NCBI RefSeq assembly: GCF_022179285.1
Contig: NZ_BPQO01000006.1
Coordinates: 204,124 to 268,123 of the forward strand
DNA: 64,000 nt
Direction: 5' to 3'
From: Methylobacterium hispanicum
Lineage (GTDB): Bacteria; Pseudomonadota; Alphaproteobacteria; Rhizobiales; Beijerinckiaceae
Shown here: piece by piece, positions 52,145 through 63,590 of the stretch
Layout: each line of letters opens with the position of its first letter
Position numbering within the stretch: the stretch's first letter is position 1
Position numbers and translations under genes: made by a program
The notes under the pieces: generated by a model
What the model saw: only the letters and a program-made list of their open reading frames with translations
What the model was told of the DNA's origin: nothing
Databases searched by the model: none

Positions 52145-52303
52145 AATAAGGTTCGGTCGCGATCGGCACACCGGTGCTGCTTCGGCCAAACCCTTCGCGC
52201 GTCGTCGTTCCTCGGCCCTGATCGTGCGGGTTCCGCGGGGGCTTAGCACGATGGTGGGGGCGAAAAGCAAGGAAATGTCACACCTGAGGATGACGAAGAG
52301 CCG

Positions 52304-53482
52304 ATGAGCCCGGAGCGCGCCTATCTCGACCACAACGCCACCTCGCCGGTCCGGCCCGAGGTTGCGGCTGCGGTCGCGCGCGCGCTGGCACTGCCGGGCA
52401 ATCCCTCCTCGGTGCATGCCGAGGGCAGGGCGGCCCGGGCCGCCCTCGAGGCCGCCCGCGCCCAGGTTGGCCGGCTCGTCGGCGCCCCGGCCTCCCGCGT
52501 GGTGTTCACCAGCGGCGGCACCGAGGCGGCCAACGCCGCGCTGTCGGGTGCGCTGCGTCGCGCCGGCTCGCCCGCGCCGACCCGCTTGCTTGTCGGTGCG
52601 ACCGAGCACCCCTGCGTCGCCGTCGGCCACCGGTTCGCGGAGGGCGCGGTCGAGGTTCTGCCGGTGACCGCTGCGGGCGTGATCGACCTCGGCGCGCTGG
52701 CCTCCCGTCTCGATGCCCTGCGCGACGAGGCGGTCCTGGTCTCGGTCCACGCGGCCAACAACGAGACCGGCGTGGTCCAGCCGCTCGCCGAGATCGTCGC
52801 TCTGGCCCGGCGGCATGGGGCCGCGCTGGTGCACAGCGACGCGGTGCAGGCGGCCGGGAAGATCGCGTTGGATTTCACCGCCCTCGGCCTCGACGCCCTG
52901 ACGCTGTCCGGCCACAAGTTCGCCGCCCCGAAGGGCGTCGGCGCGCTCGTGCTCGGCGCGGGCGTGAGCCTGGAGGCGGCCTTCGTCCGCGGCGGCGGCC
53001 AGGAGGCGCGCCTGCGCTGCGGCACCGAGGCCCTGCCGGCCCTGGTCGGTATGGGCGTGGCGGCGGAGATCGCGCATGCCGTCCTTGCGGAGGAGGGCGC
53101 CCGGCTGGCGGGCCTGCGGGACGCGCTGGAAGCGGGCGTTCTGGCGCGTGCTCCCGACGCGGCGGTGTTCGGCGCGGACGCGCCGCGGCTGCCGAACACT
53201 TTGAGCTTCGCCGTGCCGGGCCTCGACGCGCCGACCGCCCTGATCGCCCTCGACCTCGCCGGTGTCGCGGTGTCGTCGGGTTCGGCCTGCGCGTCCGGCA
53301 AGGTGGCGCGCTCTCCCGTGCTTGCCGCGATGGGCGTGAGCCCTGCGCTCGCCACGGGGGCGCTGCGCGTCAGTTTCGGCTGGAATTCGGGCATTGAGGA
53401 CGCATCGCGGTTTCTCGACGCCTTCGAACGGGTGATTCACACCCTATATAAGCGGCGAGGGGAAGCGGCCCGAGCCGCGTAG
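52304..53482 (+). CDS. Cysteine desulfurase, NifS/IscS-like
   Basis: 392 residues from the ATG at 52304. A fold-type I PLP enzyme of group I: AYLDHNATSPVRPEV, VFTSGGTEAANAAL, HAANNETGVVQPL, the PLP Lys in LSGHKFAAPKG and the persulfide Cys in SSGSACASGKVARSPVL. It transfers sulfur from cysteine to assembly proteins. First gene of the suf operon; sufB starts 61 bp later. A second, group II desulfurase (sufS) is encoded downstream, so the operon carries two distinct sulfur donors. Confidence 0.9.
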   Translation: MSPERAYLDHNATSPVRPEVAAAVARALALPGNPSSVHAEGRAARAALEAARAQVGRLVGAPASRVVFTSGGTEAANAALSGALRRAGSPAPTRLLVGATEHPCVAVGHRFAEGAVEVLPVTAAGVIDLGALASRLDALRDEAVLVSVHAANNETGVVQPLAEIVALARRHGAALVHSDAVQAAGKIALDFTALGLDALTLSGHKFAAPKGVGALVLGAGVSLEAAFVRGGGQEARLRCGTEALPALVGMGVAAEIAHAVLAEEGARLAGLRDALEAGVLARAPDAAVFGADAPRLPNTLSFAVPGLDAPTALIALDLAGVAVSSGSACASGKVARSPVLAAMGVSPALATGALRVSFGWNSGIEDASRFLDAFERVIHTLYKRRGEAARAA

Positions 53483-53543
53483 AACCCAAGCCATCCGAGA
53501 GACAGCCCCGGTCCTTGAAGCCGGTGATGCTTAGGAGACGCTG

Positions 53544-55013
<1,470 letters not shown>

Positions 55014-55041
55014 TCGCCTGGGCGATCCTTACGAAGACGAC

Positions 55042-55281
55042 GTGCTGCGGGCGGCCCACCGGCACTGCTCGCGGCACGCCGACGAGGTGACGAGCAGCGC
55101 CGCGTGCGGCTGTTTCTACTGCCTGGAGATCTTCGCGCCGGACGAGATCGAGGAGTGGATCGCCCAAGAGGGCACCCCCCTCTGCCCCCGGTGCGGCATC
55201 GATGCGGTGATCGGCGACCTCTCCGGCTTTCCGGTAGCCCGCCGAGCCTTCCTGCAGGCGATGCATCGGCTATGGTTTTGA
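55042..55281 (+). CDS. Small zinc-ribbon-like protein between sufB and sufC
   Basis: 79 residues from a GTG at 55042, the only in-frame start after the stop at 54979; the ribosome-binding site is weak. Four cysteines lie as CGCFYC (about residues 22-27) and LCPRCGIDAVIG (about 47-58), giving a likely zinc or Fe-S site. It sits 28 bp after sufB and 15 bp before sufC, all on one transcript. I recognise it as a conserved bacterial cytoplasmic protein of unknown function rather than SufE or SufU. Confidence 0.72.
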   Translation: MLRAAHRHCSRHADEVTSSAACGCFYCLEIFAPDEIEEWIAQEGTPLCPRCGIDAVIGDLSGFPVARRAFLQAMHRLWF

Positions 55282-55296
55282 AGGACTTGGACTAGA

Positions 55297-56049
55297 ATGC
55301 TTGAGATCAAGAACCTCGTCGTGCAGATCGAGGACAACCGTATCCTGAATGGCCTCAACCTCACCGTAAAGGACGGCGAGGTCGCCGCCATCATGGGCCC
55401 GAACGGCTCGGGCAAGTCGACGCTCTCCTACGTCATCGCCGGCAAGGAGGATTACGAGGTCCTCGACGGCGAGATCCTGCTCGACGGCCACAACCTGCTC
55501 GAGATGGAGCCCGACGAGCGCGCCGCCGCCGGCGTGTTCCTGGCCTTCCAGTACCCGCTGGAGATCCCGGGCGTCGGCACGATGACCTTCCTGAAGGCCT
55601 GCATGAACGCGCAGCGCCGCGCCCGCGGCGAGGGCGAGATCTCGACCCCCGACTTCATCCGCGCGGTCAACGCGGCGGCCGACCGGCTCGAGATCAACAA
55701 GGAGATGCTCAAGCGGGCGCTGAACGTCGGCTTCTCCGGCGGCGAGAAGAAGCGCATGGAGATCCTCCAGATGGCGCTCCTGCAGCCGAAGTTCTGCGTG
55801 CTCGACGAGACCGATTCGGGCCTCGACATCGACGCCTTGCGCATCGTCTCCGAGGGCGTCAACGCGCTGCGGGCTGAAGGACGCTCCTTCCTCGTCATCA
55901 CCCACTACCAGCGGCTCCTGAACCACATCGTGCCCGACACCGTGCACGTCATGTCGAAGGGCCAGATCGTGAAGACCGGCGGCAAGGAGCTGGCGCTGGA
56001 GCTCGAGGCCTCCGGCTACGCCGAGTACCGCACGAGCGAGGCCGCGTAA
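55297..56049 (+). CDS. sufC: Fe-S cluster assembly ATPase SufC
   Basis: 250 residues from the ATG at 55297. ABC ATPase of the SufBCD scaffold: Walker [11 protein letters not shown]-loop [10 protein letters not shown], signature FSGGEKKR, Walker [16 protein letters not shown] with the SufC-typical DETDSGLD, and H-loop [26 protein letters not shown] near the C-terminus is characteristic. sufD begins 3 bp after the stop. Confidence 0.97.
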   Translation: MLEIKNLVVQIEDNRILNGLNLTVKDGEVAAIMGPNGSGKSTLSYVIAGKEDYEVLDGEILLDGHNLLEMEPDERAAAGVFLAFQYPLEIPGVGTMTFLKACMNAQRRARGEGEISTPDFIRAVNAAADRLEINKEMLKRALNVGFSGGEKKRMEILQMALLQPKFCVLDETDSGLDIDALRIVSEGVNALRAEGRSFLVITHYQRLLNHIVPDTVHVMSKGQIVKTGGKELALELEASGYAEYRTSEAA

Positions 56050-56052
56050 GCC

Positions 56053-57375
56053 ATGGCCGAGATCGCAAACCTCCGCTCCCCCGCCGAGGCCGGCCTCTCG
56101 AAGCTGTTCGAGTCGTCCCGCCAGGCCTTCGCCGCCGAGACGGCCATCAGCCGCGAGGAGGCCTTCCGCTTCTTCGAGGCGACCGGCCTGCCGAGCCGCC
56201 GGGTCGAGGCCTTCAAGTACACGGACCTGCGCGCCGCCATCACCGAAGCCGCCCCGCCGGCCGAGGCGCCCGCGCTCGACGTTGCCAAGGCAGCGGTCGC
56301 CGGGGCCCGGGGCTTCGCCGGCATCGAAGCCGCGCGGCTGACCTTCGTCAACGGCCACCTCGTGCCCGAGCTGTCCGACCTCGACCGGATCCCGGAGGGC
56401 GTCACCGTCGTCCCGATGGGCGAGGCTCTGGCGAAGGGTGATGCCGGGCTGAAGCTGCTCGCGCCCGTCGCCCAGGCGCGCGAGAACCCGATCTATCAGC
56501 TCAACACCGCCTTCCTGGCGGACGGCGCCCTGATCACGGTGGCGGCGGGCGCCAAGCCCGAGACGCCCGTGCACCTGCGCTTCGTCGGCACGGGCGAGAC
56601 GCCGTTCTCGACCGCGACCCGCGTGCTGGTGCAACTCGGCACCGACGCCGAGTTCTCCCTGCTGGAGAGCCACGAGGGCCCGAACGGCGTGACCACGCAG
56701 CCGAACGACGCGCTCGACGTCGTCATCGGCGAGCGGGCCGCCTTCCGGCACACCCGGCTCAACATCGAGGGCGACGCAGCGATCGCGCTCTCGACCCTGT
56801 CGCTGAAGCTCGAGCGCCAAGCCAGCGTCGAGAGCATGAACTTGGTGACGGGCGCGGTGCTCTCGCGCCACCAGATCTACGTGCACATCGCGGGTGACGA
56901 CACCAACGTGGTCGTCAACGGCGCCGCCATGCTGCGCTCCGGCCAGCTCGCCGACTCGACGCTCCTCGCCGACCACGCGGCTGTCGGCGGTGTCGGCCGC
57001 GAGCAGTTCAAGACGGTGATCGACGGCGACGCCACCGGCGTCTTCCAGGGCAAGATCATCGTTCGGCAGATCGCGCAGAAGACCGACGGCAAGATGAAGT
57101 CCGACTGTCTGCTCCTCACCGACGAGGGGCAGATGATGAACAAGCCGGAGCTTGAGATCTTCGCCGACGACGTCGCCTGCGGCCACGGCGCCACCTGCGG
57201 CGCGCCGGACGAGGATCTGCTCTTCTACCTGATGGCCCGCGGTCTGCCGCGCGCCGCCGCCCAGAGCCTGCTCGTGCAGGCCTTCGTCGGCGAGTCGGTG
57301 GAGGCCGTCACGCACGAGGGCGCCCGCGCGGCGCTGATCGGCGAGATCGAGGCTTGGCTCGCCGCCCGCGCTTGA
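56053..57375 (+). CDS. sufD: Fe-S cluster assembly protein SufD
   Basis: 440 residues from the ATG at 56053. SufB-related scaffold subunit: an N-terminal helical region with GLPSRRVEAFKYTDLRAAI, then beta-helix repeats (HIAGDDTNVVVNGAAMLRSGQLADSTLLADHA) and the conserved VFQGKIIVRQIAQKTDGKMKSD, PELEIFADDVACGHGATCG with the C-terminal His/Cys site. Tightly packed behind sufC. The composite palindromic element begins 9 bp after its stop. Confidence 0.97.
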   Translation: MAEIANLRSPAEAGLSKLFESSRQAFAAETAISREEAFRFFEATGLPSRRVEAFKYTDLRAAITEAAPPAEAPALDVAKAAVAGARGFAGIEAARLTFVNGHLVPELSDLDRIPEGVTVVPMGEALAKGDAGLKLLAPVAQARENPIYQLNTAFLADGALITVAAGAKPETPVHLRFVGTGETPFSTATRVLVQLGTDAEFSLLESHEGPNGVTTQPNDALDVVIGERAAFRHTRLNIEGDAAIALSTLSLKLERQASVESMNLVTGAVLSRHQIYVHIAGDDTNVVVNGAAMLRSGQLADSTLLADHAAVGGVGREQFKTVIDGDATGVFQGKIIVRQIAQKTDGKMKSDCLLLTDEGQMMNKPELEIFADDVACGHGATCGAPDEDLLFYLMARGLPRAAAQSLLVQAFVGESVEAVTHEGARAALIGEIEAWLAARA

Positions 57376-57384
57376 TGCGCCCAA

Positions 57385-57603
57385 CCCTCCCCCCACTGGA
57401 ACTCGGGCTTGCCCGAGTTCCACAGATGGGTGCCCAGATCGGGCAAACCCGATCTGGGTGGGGGAGGGTGCCGAACGGAGTGAGGCGGGAGAGGGGACAC
57501 CGCTTCAAGCAGAGGCTCGATATCGATGCCGAACTCCGTCGCTCCCCTCGCCCGACCCTCGCCGACGCGAGGGCCACCCCCTCCCGCGAAGGGGAGAGGG
57601 AGA
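57385..57603. repeat. Composite GC-rich palindromic element between sufD and sufS
   Basis: Core: ccctcccccc-type left arm (57385-57396) and gtgggggaggg right arm (57458-57468) enclose two perfect hairpins. One is ggaactcggg/cccgagttcc at 57398-57421 (10 bp, loop cttg). The other is cccagatcggg/cccgatctggg at 57433-57458 (11 bp, loop caaa). It continues with acggagt (57475-57481) matching actccgt (57533-57539), ccctcgc/gcgaggg (57556-57573) and further C/G runs to 57603. Looks like a REP-type intergenic element inside an operon. Confidence 0.75.
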
Positions 57604-57620
57604 TCCGCGAGCGTGACCCG

Positions 57621-58865
57621 ATGAACGCACCCGTCCTCAACACCGGCTACGACGTCGCGGCGATCCGTCGGGATTTCCCGATCCTCGCCCAGCAGGTCTA
57701 CGGCAAGCCGCTGGTCTACCTCGACAACGCGGCCTCGGCCCAGAAACCGCGGCAGGTCATCGACGCGATGGTCTCCTGCATGGAGACGGGCTACGCCAAC
57801 GTCCATCGCGGCCTGCACTACATGGCCAACGCCGCGACCGAAGGGTTCGAGGGCGCGCGCGAGACCACGCGCCAGTTCCTCAACGCGGCCTCCACCGACG
57901 AGATCATCTTCACCCGCAACGCCACCGAGGCCTACAACCTCGTGGCCTCCTCCATGGGCTGGGCCGGTCTGATCGGGGAGGGGGACGAGATCATCCTCTC
58001 GATCATGGAGCACCACTCCAACATCGTGCCCTGGCACTTCCTGCGCGAGCGCCGCGGCGCCGTGATCAAGTGGGCGCCGGTCGATGACGACGGGAACTTC
58101 CTCGTCGAGGAGTACGAAAAACTGTTCACGCCGCGCACCAAGATGGTGGCGATCACCCACATGTCGAACGTGCTCGGCACGGTGACGCCGGCCGCCGAGA
58201 TCGTGCGCATCGCCCACGCCCACGGCGTGCCGGTGCTGCTCGACGGGGCGCAGAGCGCGGTGCACCAGCCGGTCGACGTGCAGGCCCTCGACTGCGACTT
58301 CTTCGTCTTCACCGGCCACAAGGTCTACGGCCCGACCGGGATCGGCGTGCTCTACGGCAAGAAGGCGTGGCTCGACCGGCTGCCGCCCTACCAGGGCGGC
58401 GGCGAGATGATCCGCACCGTCAGCCAGGACGCGATCACCTACAACGACCCGCCGCACCGCTTCGAGGCCGGCACGCCGGCGATCGTCGAGGCGGTGGGGC
58501 TGGGGGCGGCGCTGGAATACATGATGGCAATCGGGCGCGAGACCATCGCGGCGCACGAGGCGCGGCTCACCGCCTACGCCCAGGAACGGCTCGGCGCGAT
58601 GAACGCGGTCCGGCTGATCGGTACGGCGAAGGACAAGGGCGGCGTGATCGCCTTCGAGATGAAGGGGGCGCACGCCCACGACATCGCTACCGTGATCGAC
58701 CGGCAGGGCGTGGCGGTCCGCGCCGGCACCCACTGCGCCATGCCGCTGCTCCAGCGCTTCGGTGTGACCTCGACCTGCCGGGCCTCGTTCGGCCTCTACA
58801 ACACCACGGACGAGATCGACGTGCTTGCGGAGGCGCTCGCGAAGGCCGAGATGCTGTTCGCCTGA
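57621..58865 (+). CDS. sufS: SufS cysteine desulfurase (group II)
   Basis: 414 residues from the ATG at 57621; an in-frame upstream extension into the repeat element is rejected. Group II features: LVYLDNAASAQKPRQVIDAM, EHHSNIVPWHFLRERRGA, THMSNVLGTVTP, DGAQSAVHQPVD, PLP Lys in FTGHKVYGPTGIGVLYG, and the short persulfide loop RAGTHCAMPLLQRFG with Cys near 374. Supplies sulfur from cysteine, usually with SufE or SufU, neither found here. 245 bp after sufD, so it may rely on read-through through the palindromic element or its own promoter. Confidence 0.96.
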   Translation: MNAPVLNTGYDVAAIRRDFPILAQQVYGKPLVYLDNAASAQKPRQVIDAMVSCMETGYANVHRGLHYMANAATEGFEGARETTRQFLNAASTDEIIFTRNATEAYNLVASSMGWAGLIGEGDEIILSIMEHHSNIVPWHFLRERRGAVIKWAPVDDDGNFLVEEYEKLFTPRTKMVAITHMSNVLGTVTPAAEIVRIAHAHGVPVLLDGAQSAVHQPVDVQALDCDFFVFTGHKVYGPTGIGVLYGKKAWLDRLPPYQGGGEMIRTVSQDAITYNDPPHRFEAGTPAIVEAVGLGAALEYMMAIGRETIAAHEARLTAYAQERLGAMNAVRLIGTAKDKGGVIAFEMKGAHAHDIATVIDRQGVAVRAGTHCAMPLLQRFGVTSTCRASFGLYNTTDEIDVLAEALAKAEMLFA

Positions 58866-58909
58866 TTCTTTTACGACGCGGCCCGCCGGCGCGGCCCGAG
58901 GAGGTTTGG

Positions 58910-59293
58910 ATGAGTACCGATGCGACCATCACCGGCGGCGCCAACGCCCCGAAGGTCGAGGGCGCCTCGGCGATCCCGCCGGCCGAGCTCGACCGTCTGA
59001 CCGACGAGATCGTGACGGCCCTGAAGAGCGTCTACGACCCCGAGATCCCGGCCGATATCTACGAGCTCGGCCTGATCTACCGGGTCGATATCGGTGACGA
59101 CCGCGCGGTCGCGATCGACATGACGCTGACCGCCCCGGGCTGCCCGGTGGCCGGCGAGATGCCGGGCTGGGTCGAGAACGCGGTCTCGGCGGTGCCGGGC
59201 GTGCAATCCTGCACCGTCACGATGGTGTTCGACCCGCCGTGGGACCAGAGCCGGATGTCCGACGAGGCCCGCGTCGCGCTGGATATGTGGTAG
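58910..59293 (+). CDS. sufT: SUF-associated DUF59 protein SufT
   Basis: 127 residues from the ATG at 58910 with an excellent AGGAGG five bases upstream. The MIP18/DUF59 core is IVTALKSVYDPEIPADIYELGLIYRVDI, MTLTAPGCPVAGEMPGWVENAV and VFDPPWDQSRMSDEAR, with the conserved Cys in APGCP. SufT aids Fe-S maturation or trafficking. Immediately after sufS on the same strand. Confidence 0.93.
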   Translation: MSTDATITGGANAPKVEGASAIPPAELDRLTDEIVTALKSVYDPEIPADIYELGLIYRVDIGDDRAVAIDMTLTAPGCPVAGEMPGWVENAVSAVPGVQSCTVTMVFDPPWDQSRMSDEARVALDMW

Positions 59294-59303
59294 GGCGCGG
59301 CGA

Positions 59304-59891
59304 TCAGGCCGGTGTGCCACCGGCCTCGAACTGCATGTCGTCGTAGATGTCGGCGAGCGCGAGCCGCGCGCCGATCTCGGGCAGGTCGATGATGTCGGCC
59401 ATCGCCTCGTAGGTCTCGGCTTCCCAGGCGTCCTCCCGGCGGCGATACAGGACGGCGCCCGGGAAGCGCGTCTCCACGAGGAGGATGCAGCGGAGCGTCG
59501 GGTGGCGCCGGTACTCGTCGAGCTTGCGGAAGCGGTCGATGCTGCTGGTCGAGGGCGAGAGCACCTCGACGACGAGACGCGGCGGCCGGCTCTCGTAGGT
59601 GTCGCGGACGAGGTCGGCGCACTCCACCGTGACGTCGGGACGCCGCAGGGTCGCGATCCCGGTGCGCAGCGCGATGTCGTCCGTGGTCGGCCGGCAACCG
59701 CTGCCGCGGAGCTGGTTTCCCAAGCTGATGATGATGTTGACGGTGGCCCGGTCGTGCTGGGCGCTGGCGCCGGTCATCATCTTCACGTGGGGTACCGGCA
59801 CGCCGTCCACGAGTTCGTAGAGCCCGTCCTGCCCGAGCTGCCACTGAAAGAACTCCTCCAGCGTCATGCGCCGCATCGCGGGTTCGGCCAT
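59304..59891 (-). CDS. Uma2 family (DUF820) putative endonuclease
   Basis: 195 residues. The ATG at 59891 has GAGGAGG six bases upstream. A PD-(D/E)xK fold is suggested by MTLEEFFQWQLGQDGLYELVDGVPV, RPDVTVECADL (Asp), PRLVVEVLSPST (Glu-x-Leu) and DRFRKLDEYRR (Lys). Uma2 proteins are found in many copies in cyanobacteria and some alphaproteobacteria, and their biological role is unclear. It is antisense to the suf operon and separates sufT from sufA. Confidence 0.88.
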   Translation of the reverse strand: MAEPAMRRMTLEEFFQWQLGQDGLYELVDGVPVPHVKMMTGASAQHDRATVNIIISLGNQLRGSGCRPTTDDIALRTGIATLRRPDVTVECADLVRDTYESRPPRLVVEVLSPSTSSIDRFRKLDEYRRHPTLRCILLVETRFPGAVLYRRREDAWEAETYEAMADIIDLPEIGARLALADIYDDMQFEAGGTPA

Positions 59892-60039
59892 CGCGTCCTC
59901 CTCGGGGTGGATCCTAGCACGGAAGGCCGGAGTCGTGGCCGCGATGCGGTGGACCGGAGCGGGCGCGATGCTTATCTCTGGGGCGTACCAGAACACGCAC
60001 CCGCCCGGGCCTTGAACCCGGAGGCAGGAGAGCGAGACG

Positions 60040-60414
60040 ATGTCAGGTTTCAAGGTGATGTCGCTGACCGATGCGGCGGCGACCCGGATCAAGGCCATCA
60101 TGGCAGACGCGGAGCGCCCGATCGCGGGCCTGCGCGTCGGCGTGCGGAACGGCGGCTGCGCCGGCATGTCCTACACGATGGAGTATGCCGAGGCGCGCAA
60201 CCCCGGCGAGGACGTGGTCGAGGACAAGGGCGTCAGCGTCTTCATCGATCCGAAGGCGGTGCTGTTCCTGCTCGGCACCGAGATGGATTTCCAGACGACG
60301 AAGCTCGCCTCGCAGTTCGTGTTCAACAACCCGAACCAGACTTCGGCCTGCGGCTGCGGCGAGTCGGTCGCGATCACGCCCGCGAGCCCGGAGCGCCTCG
60401 GCGCCCCGGCCTGA
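60040..60414 (+). CDS. sufA: A-type Fe-S carrier (SufA/IscA family)
   Basis: 124 residues from the ATG at 60040 with AGGAGAGCGAGACG-type purine-rich leader. Fe-S binding cysteines in NGGCAGMSYTMEYA (about residue 42) and SACGCGES (about 108 and 110). The core LTDAAATRIKAIMADAERPIAGLRVGV and VFIDPKAVLFLLGTEMDF are typical. Transfers clusters from the SufBCD scaffold. Cut off from the rest of the operon by the antisense Uma2 gene, so it probably has its own promoter in the 148-bp gap. Confidence 0.93.
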   Translation: MSGFKVMSLTDAAATRIKAIMADAERPIAGLRVGVRNGGCAGMSYTMEYAEARNPGEDVVEDKGVSVFIDPKAVLFLLGTEMDFQTTKLASQFVFNNPNQTSACGCGESVAITPASPERLGAPA

Positions 60415-60424
60415 GGGCACCCGC

Positions 60425-61489
60425 TCAGGCGACGTCCTGAAGGACGTCCGCCCCGACGGAATCGTCGATGGTCCGGTTGCGGCCCGCGCGCTTGGCCGCG
60501 AACATGCAGAGGTCGGCCCGCTCGAGCAGCGAGACGGGCGAGTCGCCGGCCTTGTGGACGGCGACGCCGACCGAGACGGACACCCGGCCCAGGGACTCGC
60601 CGGTCGAGCGCTTGACGAGGTCGCGGCCCATCACGCTCTGTCGCACGGCCTCCGCGATCACCCGCGCCTCCGCGCGCTCCAGGCCTGGCAGGACGATGCC
60701 GAATTCCTCGCCGCCGAAACGGGCGAGCGTGGCCTGCGGGCCGGCCGATTCGCGCATCACGATCGCCACGAGCCGCAGCACCTGATCGCCCGTGAGATGA
60801 CCGTACAGGTCATTGAAGCGCTTGAAGAAGTCGATGTCGAGGACGACGAGGCTCATCGGAGTCCCCGTGACGGCGGCGGACTCGACGGAGGTTCGCAGCA
60901 CCTCCTCGAAATGCTTGCGGTTCGATAGGCCAGTAAGCGGATCGGTCAGGCTCTCCAGCCGAGTCGCCTCCAGCTTCTCGCGCAGCATCTCGATCTCGGC
61001 CCGGCTCTCGCGCATCCGGGCTTCGAGCACCCGGTTGCTGGTGGCGACCTCCCGCGTCTTGCCGACAAGGGTGCCGACGATCTCGCGGACGCGCTCGCGG
61101 GTGACCGCATTCTGCGTCAGGTCCTGGCTGAGGCTCGACAGCGAGGCGTTGTAGGCGGCGGCTGAGCCGACCGAGAGATCGAGCATCTCCATCACGCCCG
61201 CGATCTCGCTGAGCATGGTCGCACTGGTCTCGCCCGCGATGTCGGCGAGGCGACCACCCGCGAGGTGCTGCTCGAACAGCGCGTCGGTGTCTGCCTCGGT
61301 CAGGGCCTGCTTCTGCCCGATCAGCCGCTTGAGCGCGTCGTTCATCAGCGGATGGTGGCCCGCGACGTAGCTGTACCAGACCGTGTAGGCGCGCGGCGTG
61401 GCCGACGGCCCGTAATCGCGCATCAACTCCTGCACCCTCTGGGCGAGGGCGAAGCTGTAGTCGCGATCCGCGTGGCGCCCCTGGCTCAT
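60425..61489 (-). CDS. Soluble diguanylate cyclase with N-terminal helical region
   Basis: 354 residues from the ATG at 61489. No membrane segment. An N-terminal helical domain (about 1-180: QELMRDYGPSATPRAYTVWYSYVAGHH, then coiled-coil LEARMRESRAEIEMLREKLEA) is followed by GGDEF (about 185-345): LTDPLTGLSNRKHFEEVLR, VVLDIDFFKRFNDLYGHLTGD and active site ARFGGEEFGIVLPG. The RxxD inhibitory site is absent. The YGPSATPRAYTVWYSYV N-terminus is a recurring Rhizobiales DGC type. Convergent with sufA (11-bp gap). Confidence 0.9.
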   Translation of the reverse strand: MSQGRHADRDYSFALAQRVQELMRDYGPSATPRAYTVWYSYVAGHHPLMNDALKRLIGQKQALTEADTDALFEQHLAGGRLADIAGETSATMLSEIAGVMEMLDLSVGSAAAYNASLSSLSQDLTQNAVTRERVREIVGTLVGKTREVATSNRVLEARMRESRAEIEMLREKLEATRLESLTDPLTGLSNRKHFEEVLRTSVESAAVTGTPMSLVVLDIDFFKRFNDLYGHLTGDQVLRLVAIVMRESAGPQATLARFGGEEFGIVLPGLERAEARVIAEAVRQSVMGRDLVKRSTGESLGRVSVSVGVAVHKAGDSPVSLLERADLCMFAAKRAGRNRTIDDSVGADVLQDVA

Positions 61490-61722
61490 CCTGGTCCTGT
61501 CGCTGCTTGGGCTCGCGCCGCGTCGGCACAGGCCAGCCCAGATGCACTGTAGGGACGAGGGATGGATGGAGTGTTAAAGCCCGCCGGCCGAGAACTAACT
61601 TATGTCGAGAACCCGACAGTAGGAAGGCTGCAATTCGGGCTGCAACCGCTGCACGAATGTAGAACCGGGGCCGATATGACAGTCGAGCCCCGCGCCCTGA
61701 GTAGTCGTGCGGGCCGGAGGCG

Positions 61723-63177
<1,455 letters not shown>

Positions 63178-63323
63178 CAGATATGTGAACCGTTGCGCGC
63201 GGGATCGGACCAGCCGGCGCGGAGGGGTCGGTCGCTGCAACGGCTGCCGGGTCGGCATGGGCCGGATGGCGCAGCGCAGTCGGCCGACTCGTCGGGAACC
63301 TGGCCTGGAACCCACCGTGCACG

Positions 63324-63364
63324 TAAGTGTGCCAGACACTTAGGACGTTGCTGCCTCTTGTCAA
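63324..63364 (-). promoter_or_regulatory. rhlE-like promoter with overlapping palindrome
   Basis: On the minus strand TTGACA (63359-63364) is a consensus -35. It is followed 16 bp later by TAAGTG (63337-63342), which forms one arm of a perfect palindrome TAAGTGT-ccagg/ctgg-type-ACACTTA (63324-63330 with 63336-63342, 5-bp centre). The -10 thus overlaps a candidate operator; alternatively the palindrome forms a leader hairpin. Start codon is at 63177. Confidence 0.5.
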
Positions 63365-63449
63365 TCTTGTGCTGGCGCGATCGCCCTGTTTTCCGTGGGG
63401 AATTCGCCGCGCGACCCGCGCCTCGGACTGCCGCGGCACATGGTGGTGC

Positions 63450-63505
63450 GATCCCGGCGGTGTGATCCCGGCGGTGTGATCCCGGCGGCGCGATCCCGGC
63501 GGCGC
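63450..63505. repeat. 14-bp tandem repeat, four copies
   Basis: gatcccggcggtgt at 63450-63463 and 63464-63477, then gatcccggcggcgc at 63478-63491 and 63492-63505, two sub-types differing at two positions. No spacers, so not CRISPR. Lies in the non-coding gap between the RhlE-like and porin-like genes. Confidence 0.9.
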
Positions 63506-63590
63506 GGGCGCGATCGCGCCGGCGATCCCTGAGCGATCCCGTGGCCGGAAGTAAAAAGCCGGCCTCCGGTTATTATGCAGGCTTCGGATG

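Noticed and set aside
52130..53440. A 436-codon open frame on the minus strand across the desulfurase gene
   Set aside because: Shadow of the cysteine desulfurase gene, which shows its full set of PLP-enzyme motifs.
57354..57620. N-terminal extension of SufS through the palindromic element
   Set aside because: The frame is open, but the sequence is repeat-derived, overlaps the sufD stop and is absent from the known SufS N-terminus. The ATG at 57621 matches the family.
63450..63505. CRISPR array
   Set aside because: Units are 14 bp, directly abutting and without spacers; no cas genes anywhere in the window.
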